Part shown: piece by piece, positions 14,701 through 15,800 of the stretch
How the letters are laid out: each line of letters begins with the position of its first letter
How positions within the stretch are numbered: the stretch's first letter is position 1
NCBI GenBank assembly: GCA_964553915.1
Contig: CAZKMM010000056.1
Location: 1 to 15,800 of the forward strand
DNA from: CAZKMM01 sp964553915
Lineage (GTDB): Bacteria; RBG-13-61-14; DRUE01
Direction: 5' to 3'
Length of the DNA: 15,800 nucleotides
The notes under the pieces: model-generated
The model's input: the letters and a program-made list of their open reading frames with translations, nothing else
Database searches by the model: none
What the model was told of the DNA's origin: nothing
Translations under genes and position numbers: made by a program

Positions 14701-15497
14701 TACCAGTTTCGGCTTTTAAGATTCTTCTCGGTAAAAATTATCGGCTCAATCTTTAAATCAAATTTCATATCTTCAAGGTAAATTACGGTTCTATGTCCGG
14801 GCTTGGTCATAGAGCGCATTTCCCATTTAGTGGGGATTTTTCTTCCTTCCACTTCCTTGATTTCAGAAAAAAGCATCTCATTAACCAGCCTGCCCTCTTC
14901 ATCAAAAAACTGCTCCTTTAAAGGAATATATCCCTGGTCCCAGACCCAGAGCAAAATTTTTCCCCAGACCACCACCGCCCCCGGCCTGGGGGTAAGCTCC
15001 AAAAGATAAACTTTGCCTTTTTCCGGATGCTCTTCCACTTTAAGAATTTTATGCTCATAATCCTCCACAACGCTGGATTCCCGCACCAGGTCATCATTGG
15101 TAAAATCCGAGCCCATCCAGCTCTGATGCATCATTGAAGGAGGAATTTTCATCACCCGCTCGGTGCGGGGGATATACATCCAGAGGTTATAGCCGATTTT
15201 TAAAAAGCCAGTGCCCCGGTCCCGAGCCGGAGCAGTTATCCTGATAAATGCCTTTTCTTCCTTCCTGCTCTCATAACCATACATTTCCAGCTCCCGGGGT
15301 TTAGACCAATCCGGATTATAAATCACCATCCGCATCTTGAAATAACTGGTATTTCCCCGAAGCAGTTCATCCATCTTCTTCACAATTTCTTTAGCGGTAA
15401 GTTCCTGGGAAGGAGCAGGGGAGGAAAATAATTGCCCCAGAAACAATAATCCTGAAATAAGAAAAAATTTATAAGACACCTTTAATGCTGAAATCAC
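14700..15497 (-). CDS. outer membrane lipoprotein-sorting protein (LolA-like periplasmic carrier)
   Basis: Exported 265-residue protein with a signal peptide (hydrophobic about residues 11-24, cleavage probably near 30) and no lipobox. The mature part follows the LolA-like 'outer membrane lipoprotein-sorting protein' family: IVKKMDELLRGNTSYFKMRM, a WMYIPRTERVMKIPPSMM stretch (about 106-123), the hallmark WMGSDFTNDDLVRESS (127-142), then LLELTPRPGAVVVWGKI and late TKPGHRTVIYLED. Such proteins form an open hydrophobic half-barrel that can shelter acyl chains. The GTG start is chosen because AAAGGAG lies six bases upstream and the residues after it form the signal peptide. It is first in the five-gene unit and the likely shuttle between permeases and outer membrane. 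No LolB-like receptor is visible. Confidence 0.94.
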   Translation of the reverse strand: MISALKVSYKFFLISGLLFLGQLFSSPAPSQELTAKEIVKKMDELLRGNTSYFKMRMVIYNPDWSKPRELEMYGYESRKEEKAFIRITAPARDRGTGFLKIGYNLWMYIPRTERVMKIPPSMMHQSWMGSDFTNDDLVRESSVVEDYEHKILKVEEHPEKGKVYLLELTPRPGAVVVWGKILLWVWDQGYIPLKEQFFDEEGRLVNEMLFSEIKEVEGRKIPTKWEMRSMTKPGHRTVIYLEDMKFDLKIEPIIFTEKNLKSRNW

Positions 15498-15503
15498 TTT
15501 ATA

Positions 15504-15510
15504 CTCCTTT
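15504..15510 (-). promoter_or_regulatory. Shine-Dalgarno fixing the GTG start of the LolA-like gene
   Basis: AAAGGAG on the minus strand, six bases before the GTG at 15497. There is no in-frame ATG in a better position, so this site supports the GTG. Confidence 0.7.
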
Positions 15511-15545
15511 CAGAGTCTTTAATTTAACTTTTCTATTCCCTTTTA

Positions 15546-15574
15546 AAATTAGCAGGGTTCTAATTTGCTCGCAA
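15546..15574 (-). promoter_or_regulatory. possible promoter of the Lol-like unit
   Basis: The minus strand reads TTGCGA (15574-15569), 17-base spacer, TAATTT (15551-15546). The spacing is good but the hexamers match only partly. A promoter is expected in this gap, because a terminator precedes it and a five-gene unit follows. Confidence 0.3.
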
Positions 15575-15583
15575 ATCAAAACA

Positions 15584-15609
15584 AAAAGCCCGGCTTTTGC
15601 CGGGCTTTT
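15584..15609 (-). terminator. rho-independent terminator of the acyl-CoA synthetase gene
   Basis: Perfect 11-bp inverted repeat (AAAAGCCCGGC / GCCGGGCTTTT) around a four-base loop, with a GC-rich stem core. On the minus strand the stem runs into TTTTTGTTTTG. It lies 23 bases past the stop codon of the synthetase gene and isolates the Lol-like unit from it. Confidence 0.9.
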
Positions 15610-15632
15610 GAGCCAGAATTGAAAGCCAGGTT

Positions 15633-15800
15633 TTAAATAGCTTTTGAAATTTCCTCTATTGCCTCGGGATTTTCCACCGAGCTTAAATCTCCCGGGTCCT
15701 GTCCGAGATATTTTCTGCGGATTGCTCCCCGGACAATTTTAGCAGAGCGGGTTTTAGGCAGGGCTTTGACAAATTTCAGCTCCTTGGGTTTAAGGGTCTT
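15633..15800 (-). CDS. AMP-dependent acyl-CoA synthetase, acetyl-CoA synthetase type (C-terminal fragment)
   Basis: The minus strand from the window edge is open for 55 codons to a TAA at 15635-15633; the rest of the gene lies outside. The fragment contains FVKALPKTRSAKIVRGAIRR, matching the C-terminal A10 motif of acetyl-CoA synthetase-like enzymes, whose lysine (in PKTRSGKI) drives the adenylation step. It is followed by YLGQDPGDLSSVENP, matching the GEDPGDLSxLENP tail of this group. These enzymes make acyl-CoA from an acid, ATP and CoA. The normally conserved Gly of SGKI is Ala here; the Lys is kept. Because only the tail is seen, acetate versus propionate or another acid cannot be decided. 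Confidence 0.88.
   Translation of the reverse strand, partial: KTLKPKELKFVKALPKTRSAKIVRGAIRRKYLGQDPGDLSSVENPEAIEEISKAI

Overview
The window looks like a compact stretch of chromosome from a diderm (outer-membrane-bearing) bacterium. The evidence is an ExbB/ExbD proton channel, a LolA-type periplasmic carrier, a beta-barrel protein with a signal peptide, and a large SecA with a metal-binding tail. Base composition is in the middle range by eye, genes are tightly packed, and no mobile element, CRISPR array, tRNA or rRNA is visible. The 1042-residue SecA carries an extra charged insert in its first nucleotide-binding domain, and purine synthesis uses separate PurH halves. Both occur in several deep-branching or uncultured lineages, so I do not name a phylum.

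Layout. Positions 2-1809 (+) hold a four-gene overlapping unit: ExbB/TolQ-like (5' end outside the window), ExbD/TolR-like, an FtsB/DivIC-like coiled-coil protein and a small SxtJ-like membrane protein. It runs tail to tail into dgt (1814-2842, -), which lies downstream of secA (2912-6040, -). A 202-bp divergent region (6041-6242) contains plausible promoters for secA and for the panE / IMP cyclohydrolase / AICAR transformylase unit (6243-9131, +). That unit converges on a five-gene minus-strand unit (15497 down to 9141): LolA-like carrier, two FtsX/LolC-E-type permeases, a LolD/MacB-type ATPase and an outer-membrane beta-barrel. A rho-independent terminator (15584-15609) separates this unit from the 3' end of an acyl-CoA (acetyl-CoA-type) synthetase gene at the right edge.

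How the genes work together. The right-hand unit reads as a complete envelope-crossing route: ATPase and permease pair in the inner membrane, a soluble LolA-like carrier in the periplasm, and a barrel in the outer membrane. Both permeases carry two tandem copies of the periplasmic core domain that Lol-type permeases usually carry once. The left-hand unit puts a proton-driven envelope motor in the same message as a division-type coiled-coil protein, suggesting a Tol-like envelope or division role. The central genes are housekeeping: protein export, dNTP control, pantothenate/CoA and the last two steps of IMP synthesis.

A sequence-wide signal also stands out. By hand count the palindromes GATC (3), GGCC (2) and TCGA (0) are nearly missing from 15.8 kb, while CCGG and AGCT are common. 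This suggests restriction-type selection on synonymous sites.
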